Shown here in pieces: positions 21,937-33,112 of a stretch of 64,000 bases of DNA; within the stretch, counting starts at the first letter, position 1; each line of letters starts with the position of its first letter. A program made the translations under genes and the position numbers. Under the pieces are notes generated by a model. It saw nothing but the letters and a program-made list of their open reading frames with translations. It did not search any database and had not been told where the DNA came from. Source of the stretch: Diphasiastrum complanatum (lineage: Eukaryota > Streptophyta > Lycopodiopsida > Lycopodiales > Lycopodiaceae); contig CM055108.1 of assembly GCA_029204225.1 (NCBI GenBank), positions 24,028,749 through 24,092,748 on the forward strand, given 5' to 3'.

Positions 21937-22734
21937 GACCTTGGGGCCATCAGGGCCTATGTGACTAGTCCATGGCAACTACGCGTGAACGCGCATTTAT
22001 TGCCTTGCATGCGACGACCCAAATGGGCGGAATGTGGCACTCCCCTGGACCAGATCACCATACATAATTGCAATTGGCCAAAAATTTCTAACTTGAGGCC
22101 ACAATGTCAAGTTAATAAATGTAGTATAGAACTCTCTAAGTTGGGTCCAAATTGAGACTCATATGAATCATGTGAATTCCAATGTACTTTTTTAGGACCC
22201 TTGGATTAGATTGGGTCCAAGATGAATGGTTAAGATTAGTGTACATATTTTTAAAAGTAGCCAATAGGATTTTGGGCCAAGGGCCTTTCCCATTGATAAA
22301 AAGGCACCTCTTGTACCATATTTGCATGCTTAATGAGAAGGAGGAGAATCTACTATTTTGGAGAGCCAACATCCTCATTTGCTAAGCACTCATGCTCATG
22401 CTATTGTTGTGTTTTCTATTTGCTTTCCATTTTCTGATTATTGTTTTAGTAGTTATGGTTTTTCCATTAGCATGCATCTTAAGCATTTGAGCTAACCTCT
22501 CTCTCCACACACACTCTCTCTCCTTCTCTCTTTGTCTCTCTATCTCTTCTCTTCTTCTCTTCCCATTCACCCAAAATCATGTTGAATGCTAGTTTAGCGA
22601 AGTAGAGTTAGTGGGGGTAGTGTTAAGGGAAAAAGTAGAGATCAACTAAAAGTGGCATCTTAGCTTAGTTAGGCACCTATCTAGTGAACTAACCCTCTTT
22701 GACAGGCGGAACGGCTGCTGGGCCGACTAAATCT
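21937..22734. other. Non-coding stretch, possible solo LTR
   Basis: No gene. GATAAAAAGGCACC (about 22295) looks like a plant TATA-type promoter followed by a leader, and C/T-rich text (22495-22565) follows. These suit an LTR, but no partner or clear ends were found. Confidence 0.3.
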
Positions 22735-22960
22735 TCATCCCTACACTCATTGGTAATATTCATCTTGATCATGTGTAGAGCTTTCTTTGCTCTCTTATCA
22801 TACTTTACTTGATTTTGTTGAACCAAGGTCTCTCCTCCAACCTTACAACAATTTACATCCACTCTGCATTTCAAGAAGTGATTCCATTCTCACCTTCCAT
22901 GTAGAGTAGTTGGATGAGCCTATCATTGCCTTCCAACGTGAATCCACTTGATGTAGCCAT
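22735..22960 (-). pseudogene. Copia gag N-terminal fragment (element C family)
   Basis: The ATG at 22960 starts MATS.G.., and the frames continue with LE.NDRL, WKV/ME-type text and DKRAKKALHMIKMN, which is identical to element C gag. Several frameshifts. It ends near 22735 where the sequence departs from element C. The primer-binding site and LTR lie upstream at 23225 and 23237, so this is a 5' stump of a minus-strand Copia. Confidence 0.75.
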
Positions 22961-23224
22961 GTTGCAATTGTTGGAATTCGATGCTCAGCCTCAAATCCGT
23001 TTATTAATGAGCATCCTGAAAACTTTACAAAACCCAGAAAAATGGAAGGCTCAAGTTTCTCAGAAGATCGAAATATACAATATCGGATTTTTCCAACTCA
23101 ATGTCAAACCTAACAAACAGAGATTTTCCGATCTTGGGTTGGGTCGACGCGCTTGCTAGAACAACAACATGGTAGAGACAAGTTTTGATAATCCACAAAC
23201 AATGTGCAGATTATTGAACTGCCA

Positions 23225-23236
23225 GCCCTGATACCA
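23225..23236 (-). promoter_or_regulatory. Primer-binding site of the 22.7-kb Copia stump
   Basis: GCCCTGATACCA, one change from consensus, directly followed by TGTCGAAAATC, an LTR-like start. Confidence 0.7.
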
Positions 23237-23690
23237 TGTCGAAAATCAGTGGGTTTGTGAGCGAAAGCTTGAGCGAGTGGGCAGTAGGATCAGAAGCGCC
23301 ACAATTAGCAGCAGAACGTTAAAAAATGAATGAATCAGAAATGTGCAATGAAACAACAACTGAGTGGAGACAAAAAGGTACTCTGATTAATACCCACAAG
23401 GAGTACAATCGCATGAAGTGAAAACTTCAGCTGGCTATAGAGTGAGAACTCTGATCGTTGTGTGTGATAACACATGCAACAGAACTAACTGAACGAATTG
23501 AAAGGAAACAATTATCAAATGTTTTAGATATCAGAAGATCAGAAGAAGTTTTTGGATGAAGACTCTAGGATTAGATATATTGAAAATATATACAACTAAC
23601 TTGCATTGAATGATATCTTCTATATGAATTACAACCACCTTGTAACTGTAAACACATGTACAAAATAGGTGGATTGTCAACGCCAAGTCG
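23237..23690 (-). mobile_element. Probable 5' LTR of the 22.7-kb Copia stump
   Basis: Begins TGTCGAAAATCAG after the primer-binding site. The far end is not certain; 23690 is an estimate. No second copy in the window. Confidence 0.45.
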
Positions 23691-25553
23691 TTGGGTCGGA
23701 TTTATGATTGGATTTCTGACCGACGGTATTGAAAATTACATAAGGTTGGATTTTATACAAAGGATCAAAAAAATTTACACTGGGTCAAAAAATATGCTGA
23801 GGATCGAATTTTTCAGGGTCGGAAAAATTAGACCCAATCTGATCCGAATCCAGGGTCGAACACGTCCGAATAATTTAGTGAAGAGTCGGAAAAAACCGAA
23901 CCGATTAACCAACAATATTCTGAAATCATTGTATCTACCAACGATCTCACTCAACCAGAATGGATTGACCTACTAGTTCTTTTGTCATCGAGAGACTCGA
24001 TCGAAGTAACTACCATCTCTGAAAGTTCAAAATGAAGACCATACTATTAGCCAAGGAACTTTCGACATCGATGATGGCACAAAGGTTAAACTAGAGGGTG
24101 ATGCAGCCACTATCACCAAATGGAGACTAAAAGATGGCAAAACATTTGCCTACATCACTCTCAACATCATAGACACTCAAATCATTCACATAAGTGCTAC
24201 TCAGACTGCCAAGAATGCATGAGACATCCTAGCAACCCTGCATGGTATCAGGGATACCACATCCAAATTACATTTGAGGAATAAATTCTTCAACATAAAG
24301 ATGTCTGAAGCAGAAAGTGTCTCGAGTCATCTCATCACTTTCAAAACCCTTCTAGAGCAAATGACTACAAGTAGCTCAATTATTGAAGATTCCAATGTTG
24401 TTATGACTCTACTATCGAGTCTTTCTGAAGCCTATGAAAATTGGGTCCTGGCAATTTCGACCCAGGAGCACCTCACTCTTTCAAGAGTAATTTCGATGCT
24501 TCTACAAGAGGAAGTTAGAAAATCTACAATCTCCTCAGGCTCAAGGTCGGATCCTCAACTTCTATATTCTAAAAATCAAAAGTTTAGACCAAACAGATCT
24601 ACGCAGTCAGATTATTCTGACAAAAGGAGCAACATGCAGTCTGGGTCGAATTTTCACTCTGAGTCGAATTTTGGTCCATAGTCAAATTTTGAGTCAGGAA
24701 ATGATGTTGGCGAAGACCTTTGTATTTTTCACATGACAATTTACGTTCATTTCTGCAGAGTGACAATTCATGTTTAAATCTGCAAACAGATTGTTTACGA
24801 CCAAAGGGTATGCCGGTTACAGGTGAAAAATTCCTATGATCAGGTTCAACTCTTGGGGTTAGAACCGACCAACGTCAGGTGGCGTTTTGGGGGAATGCTC
24901 TCACAAGCATGATCAACGATGGTATTGTCGAGTCAGGTGATAGCTGCATTGACACACGCATCTGTAGCTTGGAAATTTCTCGTTCGGAGAGAAATATGGG
25001 CTAGCTTGGAGGTACACACATTTTGACTTTAATATTCAACAATAAGAAGAAGAAGCACTTCCAACAACAAGCAAATTATGCTTTAGCCAGTTTTTCAATC
25101 CAACAACAAAATGAAGATGAAGCAGCCTTATTGACCAAGGTCAGAGAAAATCAGGATATCAATTCCTGGTATCTAGACTCGGGAGCAACTCAACATATGA
25201 CTCACCACAAGGACTAGTTCAAAGACTATCAATCATACACCCACTCTCAAATTGTAAAACTTGGTGACAACTCAAAACATACTACTGATGGTGAAGGAAC
25301 AGTCAAGGTCGAATTTCAGAGTGGTGAAGTCAAGTTGTTGACAAACGTTCTCCACATTCCAAATCTCTGCTCTCAGTTAGCAGAACTACAGATTTGGGTC
25401 GGAAGGTCGAATTCGACACACAAGGCTGCACAATTTTTGACAAATCCCATAAAGTTCTAGCTTTCGGGCAGGACAAGCAAGGGACAACCGTTTAATAGCC
25501 TACATATTGTTTTGCCAGCTTAATAAGGTGTCAATTCCCTTGACGTTAAAGTG
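23691..25553 (+). pseudogene. Copia element D: gag and protease, plus strand, truncated
   Basis: Gag text runs from about 24050 (TFDIDDGTKVKLEGD) through ITKWRLKDGK and TTSKLHLRNKFFNIKM (open frame 24274-24681) with the usual gag helices (LLSSLSEAYENW, SRVISMLLQEEVRK). No clear zinc knuckle is seen in 24720-25020. The protease WYLDSGATQHMTHHKD (25166-25217) has the catalytic DSGA, followed by NVLHIPNL and gag-pre-integrase text to about 25553, where coding stops at the direct repeat that bounds the Penelope-like element. The motif GTCGAATTTT recurs in the gag tail and upstream. Stops and a frameshift are present. Confidence 0.8.
25480..25553 (+). repeat. Left arm of a 70-bp inverted repeat
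   Basis: GGACAAGCAAGGGACAACC... to ...CAATTCCC is repeated in reverse complement at 30025-30095 with few changes. This arm is also readable as Copia D coding sequence (NRLIAYI). Confidence 0.8.
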
Positions 25554-25614
25554 TTGATGCTACTTATGTTATTTAGAGCAGATTCGCTCTTGCATAACAA
25601 CGTTGATACTTCTA
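25554..25614 (+). repeat. Left copy of a direct repeat flanking the Penelope-like element
   Basis: TTGACGTTAAAGTGTTGATG through AACAACGTTGATACTT recurs in the same orientation at about 30104-30175 with one or two changes. It contains a hairpin with arms AGAGC and GCTCT, extended by GTTAT and ATAAC. Confidence 0.85.
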
Positions 25615-25662
25615 GGGGATTAAGAAGGTGAACCAAAAAAGATTAAGGAATTTCATAAGAAA

Positions 25663-28509
25663 ATGGCTATAGATGAACATCACTTGATTGATAGCCATCT
25701 TCGCCATCCTGCTATGTTTGGAATGGACCAATTTGAACCATCAAGATGTCCCTCCCCTCATGGTATTTTTTCAAGAGTAAAAATGTGTCAAGGGGAAAAT
25801 GGTGAAAAAACTAAAAAACATCTTGACGAGGCCTGGAATTTTCTCCGCCCTTACATAAAGTGCGAATGTGGGAGAAAAAACACCAAATGCAATGGTCAGA
25901 TTTTATGGTTTGACCATGCAATTTGGTTTATTCTCAACAACCTTGATTTGTTCATGTCGGGGGAAAGCCTCAAAGTAAAACTTTTCTCCTTCCTTATGTG
26001 GCTGTCTTCCGAGGCGAAACTGATCATAAGAGCATCATCGGTTTTTATTTACTTTCGGGAGTTTATTATGGAAGGAATTAAAAAATTGTCGGAAAATCCC
26101 AATGAAAATCTTTTCCCCACTCTGAATGGAAAAGGCCTATCTTTTATTGAAAAAGCTTTAAAACCGTTGGCTCTTATAAATAACAATGATGAGTCTCTTG
26201 CAAAGAGATTAAAAACTTCTTCGTCTCGCGGAAAACCTGCTCGGGGTGGATGGTTTTTTTCCCGTGGAAGAGCCCCAAGAGCTATTCTTCTAGAGGGAGA
26301 GGAAGGTTTCAAACTTCTGAGGTCAATTCAACAAAGGCTGCAGATGATTTTCCGATACGTCGCTTACTATATGATGACTGATGTGCAGGTGCCAAGGATT
26401 GACGAACGACAGATACGATCCATTTCTCGTTTGCCTCATGGAAGACTGAAATTAGTCAAGACTATTTGTATTGACGAGATTTTCATTCATGTACTTTTTG
26501 TCAATAGATGTCTTGATAACTTCCCCATTAAAACTTTTTTTTGGGAGCTAATAGACCTGTGTAGGATTAATATAAAAGAAGACATATGGAATAATATTAG
26601 ATTTGGATGGAAATTCACTCCTAACCTACTCTGTACAGACCTTCTACAAGCCGGTGGACACATTTTGTCATTTCAATACCGAATCAATCCCTTCTTGCAT
26701 CTGTTCCAACAGCAGGAGGCTTGCCCCTTTCGTACACAAAACATGGGGACACGTAATTTCCTTCGATGTGGATTTTGTGATTAATTCCTGGTTGCGTGCT
26801 GAACTTAAAAAAGGTCTTAACCATATTCCAATTGGGAACCCTAACGTTTTGGAGGCTTTCGAGGTACTTGAAGTTGTTTGGCTTGATCTTGCTAACATTC
26901 TTGGGTTTCCGGAGGATGTCTTTAGGTTTGCTAAAACGTTCAAAGAGGTTTCTTTGAAAAAACTGTCGTGTGCTGATTGCTCCGACTAGCATATGGAAGA
27001 TATAGACTAGAATGCCTTGAGAAAGGAAATCAATTGGCTTTTGTCTCATTTTTACATCTGTGGCTTAGACAAAGCTCCCAATAACCCTATATTTTTATGT
27101 AAGAAATTAATGAGACTCGAAGCTATTAAAAAACTCAACAGCGTGGATTTTATAAAGATTGATGCGTCTTTGCATAAGGTAACAGAAGAGATGATTATAC
27201 AGATGTTTGGATTTTTTTCCATCTCTCATTATCCAACATCACTCGCTTCCATTCTGGGAACTTATAAAGCCCACAAGGAGTCGTTCAGATGGCTAACTAA
27301 TGCACATGCATGTAATTTTACAGAATGTGCACTTATTTTGACTTGTATTTTAAATACCTGTCTGGATCCTTTGTAATGTTTGTGCAAAGAGAAACAAAAC
27401 GAGTTCTGTCTCCGAAGTGGCGCCAAACCATCCTGTTTCTAGTTGACAGACCTTTATGATTTTTCTATTAATCTACCTGATAACATCTTTAGTATTTTTT
27501 CTGTTGACGTTTCTAGATGTTATGAGTTTATTCCAATTGTGGGGGCAGATGGACTTCAAGATGTAATGGAAAAAGTGATTAAGTTGGCATTTAAAAGTGC
27601 ATAATGTTCTTTTAGCAACTTCAGGACTTTCCCCAAAAAACCCAAAAAAGGAAGGTGGTCCAACACTAGAGCTGTAGGGGATTGTCCTTTAATGAAAAAG
27701 ATGTTATCTCATTCAATAATTGGCTTTCCCAAAGTATGCACGTGTGCGTGGCAAATAAGGTTTGGAAGCAAGTTTGCGGAATACCAATGGGTTTTTCGTG
27801 CTCTCAGATTTGGTGCAATTTGTATTTATTCCACTTTGAATTGGGTTTTTGCACTCGACTTGCCAGACTGAACCGATTTGTTTAGATATCCATTCAGATA
27901 TATTGATGAAATTTGCTTGATTAATGTCCCAAACCCCTTTTGTTTGTTGATAACAAGGCCGTGACCTCTTGTGATAACCCATTTTGGATTTACCCTACAC
28001 AGTTTGTGGATATCAAATCTGAAACCTGTTGTTTTGCAACCTCCCATAATGGAATGGTTTGTGGGACAAAAACTACTTTCCTTAATATGGATATTATAGT
28101 GTCATCTGTAAGGTATGCTTCTTATTTTATCACTAAATTTGACAAACGATTGGCTCTCCCTGTTGAGGTTTCCCATTATATTTGGAAAGAGTCAAACAGA
28201 CCGTCTTCTTATGCCTATAAGGTCATCTTATCACAAATTTTTCCCTTACTTTATATTTGTGATAATCCTAGTGAGGCTTCACGACAAATTCAAATTGTAA
28301 TAAAAATGTTTGTTCGTAATGGCTTTATGGAAAGCAGACTTTGTCATCAGATTTTGAAATTTTTGGAGGGAAATTTTCCGGGTGCCAGATGTTGTGCCTT
28401 TACTACACGTTACCGTCTACGTAAGTTCTCTTCGTGTTACAGGTGTGCGACAAGTATAACCACACTAGGTATACCTGTCGTACTACCTGGTGTGGTTATC
28501 CTGTTTTGA
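25663..28509 (+). pseudogene. Penelope-like reverse transcriptase, frameshifted
   Basis: The ATG at 25663 opens a 373-residue frame with a Cys cluster (CECGRKNTKC) and then blocks typical of this RT class. The coding continues in frame 2 near 26690 (HKTWGHVISFDVDFV, ANILGFPEDVF), with TAGs at 26987 and 27008. Next come GLDKAPNNPIFLCKK (a 'DK' block), SVDVSRCYEFIP (motif A, catalytic Asp about 27506), CGIPMGFSCSQIW (motif B, about 27775), FRYIDE at 27893 (motif C, Asp-Glu in place of Asp-Asp), FDKRLALPVEVSHYI and KESNRPSSYAYK (thumb). At least four frameshifts. No GIY-YIG endonuclease is seen. The class is inferred from motif style. A telomerase-like or other rvt-type RT is the alternative. 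Confidence 0.6.
28456..28499. other. Strong hairpin near the end of the RT frame
   Basis: Arms ATAACCACACTAGGTA (28456-28471) and TACCTGGTGTGGTTAT (28484-28499) pair over 16 bp with one G-T wobble, around a 12-base loop. It lies at the 3' end of the RT reading frame. Confidence 0.8.
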
Positions 28510-28527
28510 GGGTTGGAAGGTGGGATA

Positions 28528-28555
28528 ACACACGCACACGCACACGCACACACAA
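28528..28555. repeat. (CACACG)n / (CA)n microsatellite
   Basis: Three CACACG units followed by CACACA. Confidence 0.9.
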
Positions 28556-29024
28556 AATTGCATACTTTTGTGGCTAAAGAACTACGAGCTTTTACGATGT
28601 TTCTATTCCTGGATTTTTGTTGTGACACAGTGACCAACAAGAAAAGATGCCGTCCACAGTTCGACTGACATTTGGACTTTGAACTATAAGATTATCGTAC
28701 TGGTTAATTTTTTGGGACTAGATGACTAGTTTAGGTTTACTATGTTAATTACTCTCAAAAACTTTGCTAAAAATCTTTTTTCGCTCGAGCAGTTTATTCT
28801 GCTGATACATTATTTCAGAAGCAGAATGTGTTAAGGCTATTTCTAATAGTGCGGTTAGTCGGTCTAAGTAATGGTTGGACACCGGCTGGTATATTTTGCC
28901 TTAGTATTTGCCAGGCTTCTTACTCTACGACTTTAAATGCTAGCATAACTTTTATCGGTTGTATGATTTTATTGCTTGTCTTTGTACAAATTAATTTTTT
29001 TTTTTGCTCTACTTTAATGCTTTT

Positions 29025-29027
<3 letters not shown>

Positions 29028-29096
<69 letters not shown>
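29028..29096. repeat. (CT)n microsatellite
   Basis: Pure CT run preceded by T-rich text (TTTAATGCTTTTAG). Possibly another non-LTR element tail, but no AATAAA directly precedes it. Confidence 0.95.
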
Positions 29097-29099
<3 letters not shown>

Positions 29100-29770
29100 C
29101 CCTTGGCTATTTTCGCTCACTCCTCTTCTTGGTTTGCGCTGGGCCTCCCCTTGCTCCTTCTCATGATGTGCTCCTTTTGGTTGGCGCTTTTATGGCTTTT
29201 CGGTGTGGCGGCTGTGGTCTGTTAACTACGTGCTGGCTTCCTTTGCCTATGGCCTCACTTTATAGCTGCTGTTGGGATTGTTGGTTTTCCCTTCTGGTTG
29301 CTGCGGTGCTTGCTATTTTATGGTTGCGGTTCGGTTCCTGCTCTTATGCTCTGGCTTCTTGGTTGCTGGCCAGCTCTTGGCTTTGCGTTTGGTGCTTTCC
29401 GGGTGATTGGCCTCTGCTTTGCGGTTTCTTGCTCTCCCTTTGTGGAACGCTTTTGTCCCGGGGTTATGCTTTCCTAGTTCTATTGGTGGCGGTTTGTGGT
29501 GTCCTTTCTACTTCATGGTTCACTGGCTGGTTGGTGGTGGGTGTAGTTCTGTGGCCTTCTCCTGTTCCAACCATGTCTTCTGACAAGGTGAGTTTGTTTG
29601 TGCTCTTTGTGGGTCTGTGGTTGTTGTAGTTCTGTTTCTTGTTGCTGTCATGGGTGCTGATTTTTTGGTAATTCTACCTGTTTAACTTGGTTTTGCTTCC
29701 ATCTCGTTACTTTTTATGCGCTTTGTGCACTTGTTTCTGTTTTCATTTTGTCCCTAGTGTAGACTTGCTC
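29097..29770 (+). other. A-depleted (T/G/C-rich) segment
   Basis: Adenine is rare on the plus strand: about 30 A in 29101-29580 by hand count. The long frame 29129-29629 is hydrophobic only because codons lack A. CCAACCATGTCTTCTGACAAG followed by GTGAGT at about 29567 looks like a start codon and splice donor, but no matching downstream exon was found. Unknown. It could be a LINE leader or a 5' untranslated region. Confidence 0.4.
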
Positions 29771-30024
29771 TCCCTGCTGCTTTTGTTACTTTACTTTTGT
29801 TAGTTGGCTAGTTCTTTTGCCCTCGTCCTGACTTATAAAAGACAGTGTAGTTTAGTTGACCGTACTTAAGAACTTCTAAACTGATTACGCTTGTCAATTC
29901 AAAAGTTTTTGTTCCTGGTTAATATCTTGGTGTATTGGATTTCTTTGGTTGTTCTTTACTAGGATGAATCTTGATTCTATTGTACTTTCTTTTTGACATG
30001 GCTACCTTTTCAAAAGACACAAGA

Positions 30025-30103
30025 AAAGGGGATTGACATCTTATTAAGCTGGCAAAACAATATCTAGGCTATTAAATGGTTGTCCCTTGCTTGTCCTGCA
30101 TTA
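30025..30103 (-). repeat. Right arm of the 70-bp inverted repeat
   Basis: Reverse complement of 25480-25553 (CCCTTGCTTGTCC at its right end). Confidence 0.8.
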
Positions 30104-30175
30104 GTTGACGTTAAAGTGTTGATGCTACTTATGTTATTTAGAGTAGATTCGCTCTTGCATAACAACGTTGATACT
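30104..30175 (+). repeat. Right copy of the direct repeat flanking the Penelope-like element
   Basis: Same orientation as 25554-25614, with the same internal hairpin (AGAGT in place of AGAGC in the left arm). Confidence 0.85.
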
Positions 30176-30774
30176 TAAAACATTTATTTTGACTAAAACG
30201 TCATCTTTGGGTCTGGTTGTTTAACCAAGAGTAGTTATGTCGTTTACGCAAAAAGCTATGTCACTGGTGGTTTATTCAAGTGCAAGCATATATTGTTCTT
30301 TCGTATTAACTCGCTATCTTGAAGCCTGTCACTGTGCAATTTGTTGGTTGATGCTTCGAGACGGATGTTCCCTCCCCTTTGATGTTTTGGTATGAGCTGT
30401 ATTGCATATGATTGTACTAAGAATCTTCCTTCTCATACTCTATGGACCTTCGGGAGAAAAACTAACATTTTTGCTTCCCTGGTTTTTGAAGCTTTCTATT
30501 AGTGTCAAGTAGTCCTGTTTGTCATCCTTCGTCCATGCTTTTTGACCAGGTTATTGTTAACGTTTTTATTTAAAATTTACTACATATGAAACATGTGTTG
30601 TTATCAAGATTTTCTACTTCTGGTAGCAGCTTGCATTTCTGGAACAAGTGATTGTTCCAGTAGGATGATGATTACTTCTAAACTACTTTTCGTATAATTT
30701 GGTTGTTTATTTTTAAGAAATAGGACTTAGCCTTATTATTTGCTAAAAAGTGGGAGCTGATAAAAATAATTGTC
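30176..30774. other. No gene recognised
   Basis: AT-rich text with short frames only. Confidence 0.3.
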
Positions 30775-31475
30775 GGAGAGAAACAATGAACCTGTTTTCA
30801 GGTCAAGTGACAATTACTTTCATTTCAGAAAAACATGCGATTTCATTATTCCGCTATGAGAAGAAACAAAGAAGTGATGATACTTGCCATGATATGCTTT
30901 TTAACGAATAACCTACTATACAACATGTTGACTGGAATGCAATATTGGCGGAAAAAATCTGCAACTTATCTGATTCATACTTGACCTTGGTACTGAATTA
31001 AGAAATAGAAGTGACCTTTGATTGAGTATGACAAAAACATAATGCCTTTTTTGGCCAAAATAATATGATATAACAAGGCTGAAAAATTGTTAAATTACCG
31101 TTCTACATTAAGTAAATTTGGTAATTTCAAGAATGAAATTATAACAACTCTGGTGCTACTGAAAAGAGTGTAAAATGTTTTTCGGAATATATATTCAGCG
31201 GTAAGGCCATTTACTTTTCCAAACTATTGAATTTTATGTATGATGTTGCTGGAGGAAAAAACTGAACTTGTTCCCATTTTCAAGAGACAATTACTTACAT
31301 ACCCCAAAAAATAGGCGACTTCAGGATTATGCTATAAGAATAAACATATAAATGATTATACTTGCCCGTGTACACATATTAACTGATAGACCTACTGTAC
31401 ATGTGACTGGGCTGAAATAGTAGATATGTCAAAAACATGATGCATTGTTTAGGCCAAATAATTTGATGGAACAAC
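30775..31475. repeat. Diverged tandem duplication, period about 475 bp
   Basis: 30778-30960 and 31252-31420 share a series of blocks in the same order: GACAATTACTT.CAT, CGA.TTCA..ATT, TATGAGAAGAAACA or its variant, GATTATACTTGCC, CCTACT.TAC.ACATG, GACTGG. 31025-31085 and 31425-31475 share ACAAAAACAT.ATGC.TT and GGCCAAA.TAAT.TGAT. Strongly diverged; no coding potential. Confidence 0.55.
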
Positions 31476-31570
31476 ATGGATAACAACTGAGATTATGCGT
31501 TGACACTTGTAGTTCCCACAATAATTCTCTAGTTTTTACTTGGTTGTTGTTGTGGATGGATGCAGGTGAG
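31470..31570 (-). repeat. Inverted homologue of 44250-44350
   Basis: The minus strand shares ACCTGCATCCATCCACAA, GGGAACTACA.GT.TCAA.GCATA and CTCAGTTGTTATCCATG with the plus strand at 44250-44350. Homology stops exactly at a splice-acceptor-like GGATGGATGCAG. Confidence 0.65.
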
Positions 31571-31684
31571 CATTTCTCTTCAACCCGAAGCTGTTATGGC
31601 GGGTCCAGAAGACATCAACTACAATTTGTTATTTATTGCAATGATCTTTAGCGAAATGTTTTGATTCGTTTAGTTTTGTTAGGT

Positions 31685-31737
31685 TCAAACACACACACAC
31701 CATCAGTCGCCCATCATCGACAGACACACTTTGCTAG

Positions 31738-31812
<75 letters not shown>

Positions 31813-32093
31813 GTATGTATATATAAACTTACATACACTTTTATGCATGGGTGAGGGGCCCCATGCATCCTCGGGGAGAGCGCACGAGCGGGGACACAAG
31901 GACGACGAGGGGAGGGCGCACAGGGAGGGCGAGCCAGGAGGGCGCACATGAAGGAGCGCAGGGAGGGCGAGTGGGGAGGGTGCATGGAGGGCGCCAGAGG
32001 GGGCGCGGGGAGGGCGCAAGGGAGGGGGTGCGGGGAGGTTGCACGGAAAGGGCACAGGCAGGGGGCATAGGGAGGGCGTGCAGGGAGGAGAGT

Positions 32094-32143
<50 letters not shown>

Positions 32144-32223
32144 TGAAGCATGGCACACACACACACACACACACACATCAGTCACCCGCCGCCATCGGCG
32201 GGCACACTTCACTAGTATACACG

Positions 32224-32288
<65 letters not shown>

Positions 32289-32299
32289 ACACACACACA
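31685..32299. repeat. Compound microsatellite with G-rich minisatellite core
   Basis: In order: (CA)n 31688-31702, (CT)n 31737-31762, (TA)n 31763-31800, (GTAT)5 31801-31820, a G-rich block 31859-32090 made of variants of GGGAGGGCGCA, (CT)n 32094-32141, (CA)n 32154-32177, (CG/CA)n 32221-32299. The 50-bp text 'CACACACATCAGTCRCCC...CACACTT.RCTAGT' occurs on both sides (31690 and 32165), so the block is itself a duplication. The many long frames across it are artefacts. Confidence 0.85.
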
Positions 32300-32982
32300 T
32301 CTAATTAAGAAATGCTCTCATGATTTACTTGCATGTTTTGGTCACTATGATCACAATGAACAAACTGTCTTGAGTTCTTTTGATTAGATTTCGTACAACA
32401 CTCTGAATGTTAACAATGAAAAATTTCGTGTGAACAGTCTTCTAATCTCCTCAATATGGTTGTTTGCTACTAGCGGGTATGAAGAGTTGAAGTGCCATGA
32501 AATGATCATGAATTTACTACTCGTTGATGCCTAACTTTCATTAACGAGGTTTTCTTTGAAGTGTACTGCTTTTTGTTTAAAGCTTTGGTTACACTTTGAC
32601 TATTTCTATGATTGGTTTAGTTATATGACTTGGATTAGGCCTGTCTGTTAAAGTCTATATATACTTATTTGTGGACGGTATGCCCTGACAATTTGAAATT
32701 GATAGTGCAATAAACATTTTTCTAAGCTGTTACTTAGAAAAAGGGATGGTGTTCCGATAAGCATTTTGAAAAGGATAATGGCAGATAGTTTTGAACTCTA
32801 CTATAAAACTAGTCTGGATTAATTGTCTACTTTAGTCCTACTTTTGTAATTGTTGACTTTCAAGCACTGATTATACATTGTTAACCTTATAATTTTGTAA
32901 CTTTGAGTAAAGCTGAAACAATGTCTGACTTTTTACTCATGATATGGATAAAATTAGAATCACCTAACTAGTTCGCACAATA

Positions 32983-32984
<2 letters not shown>
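32300..32984. other. No gene recognised
   Basis: AT-rich, short frames only. Confidence 0.3.
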
Positions 32985-33074
<90 letters not shown>

Positions 33075-33081
33075 ACATACT

Positions 33082-33112
<31 letters not shown>
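32985..33112. repeat. (AT)n followed by (GT)n microsatellite
   Basis: AT run 32985-33072, a short spacer, AT again, then (GT)n 33092-33112. Confidence 0.97.

Larger units (their letters stand above)
25480..30175 (+). mobile_element. Penelope-like element with repeat termini
   Basis: A degenerate reverse transcriptase reading frame (25663-28509) lies between two copies of a direct repeat of about 65-70 bp, next to two copies of a 70-bp inverted repeat. Penelope-like elements are known for irregular direct and inverted terminal copies (pseudo-LTRs) rather than true LTRs, which fits. The left boundary falls within Copia D sequence, so the element probably inserted into D. The exact ends are not proven, and the 3' part (28510-30025) may hold other insertions (CT tract at 29031). 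Confidence 0.5.

Noticed and set aside
25554..25614. Hammerhead ribozyme in the Penelope-like terminal repeat
   Set aside because: The conserved CTGATGA and GAAA core boxes are absent on both strands.
29129..29629. 166-residue hydrophobic ORF, possible membrane protein
   Set aside because: Hydrophobicity follows from the near absence of A in the DNA; no conserved motif and no partner exon.
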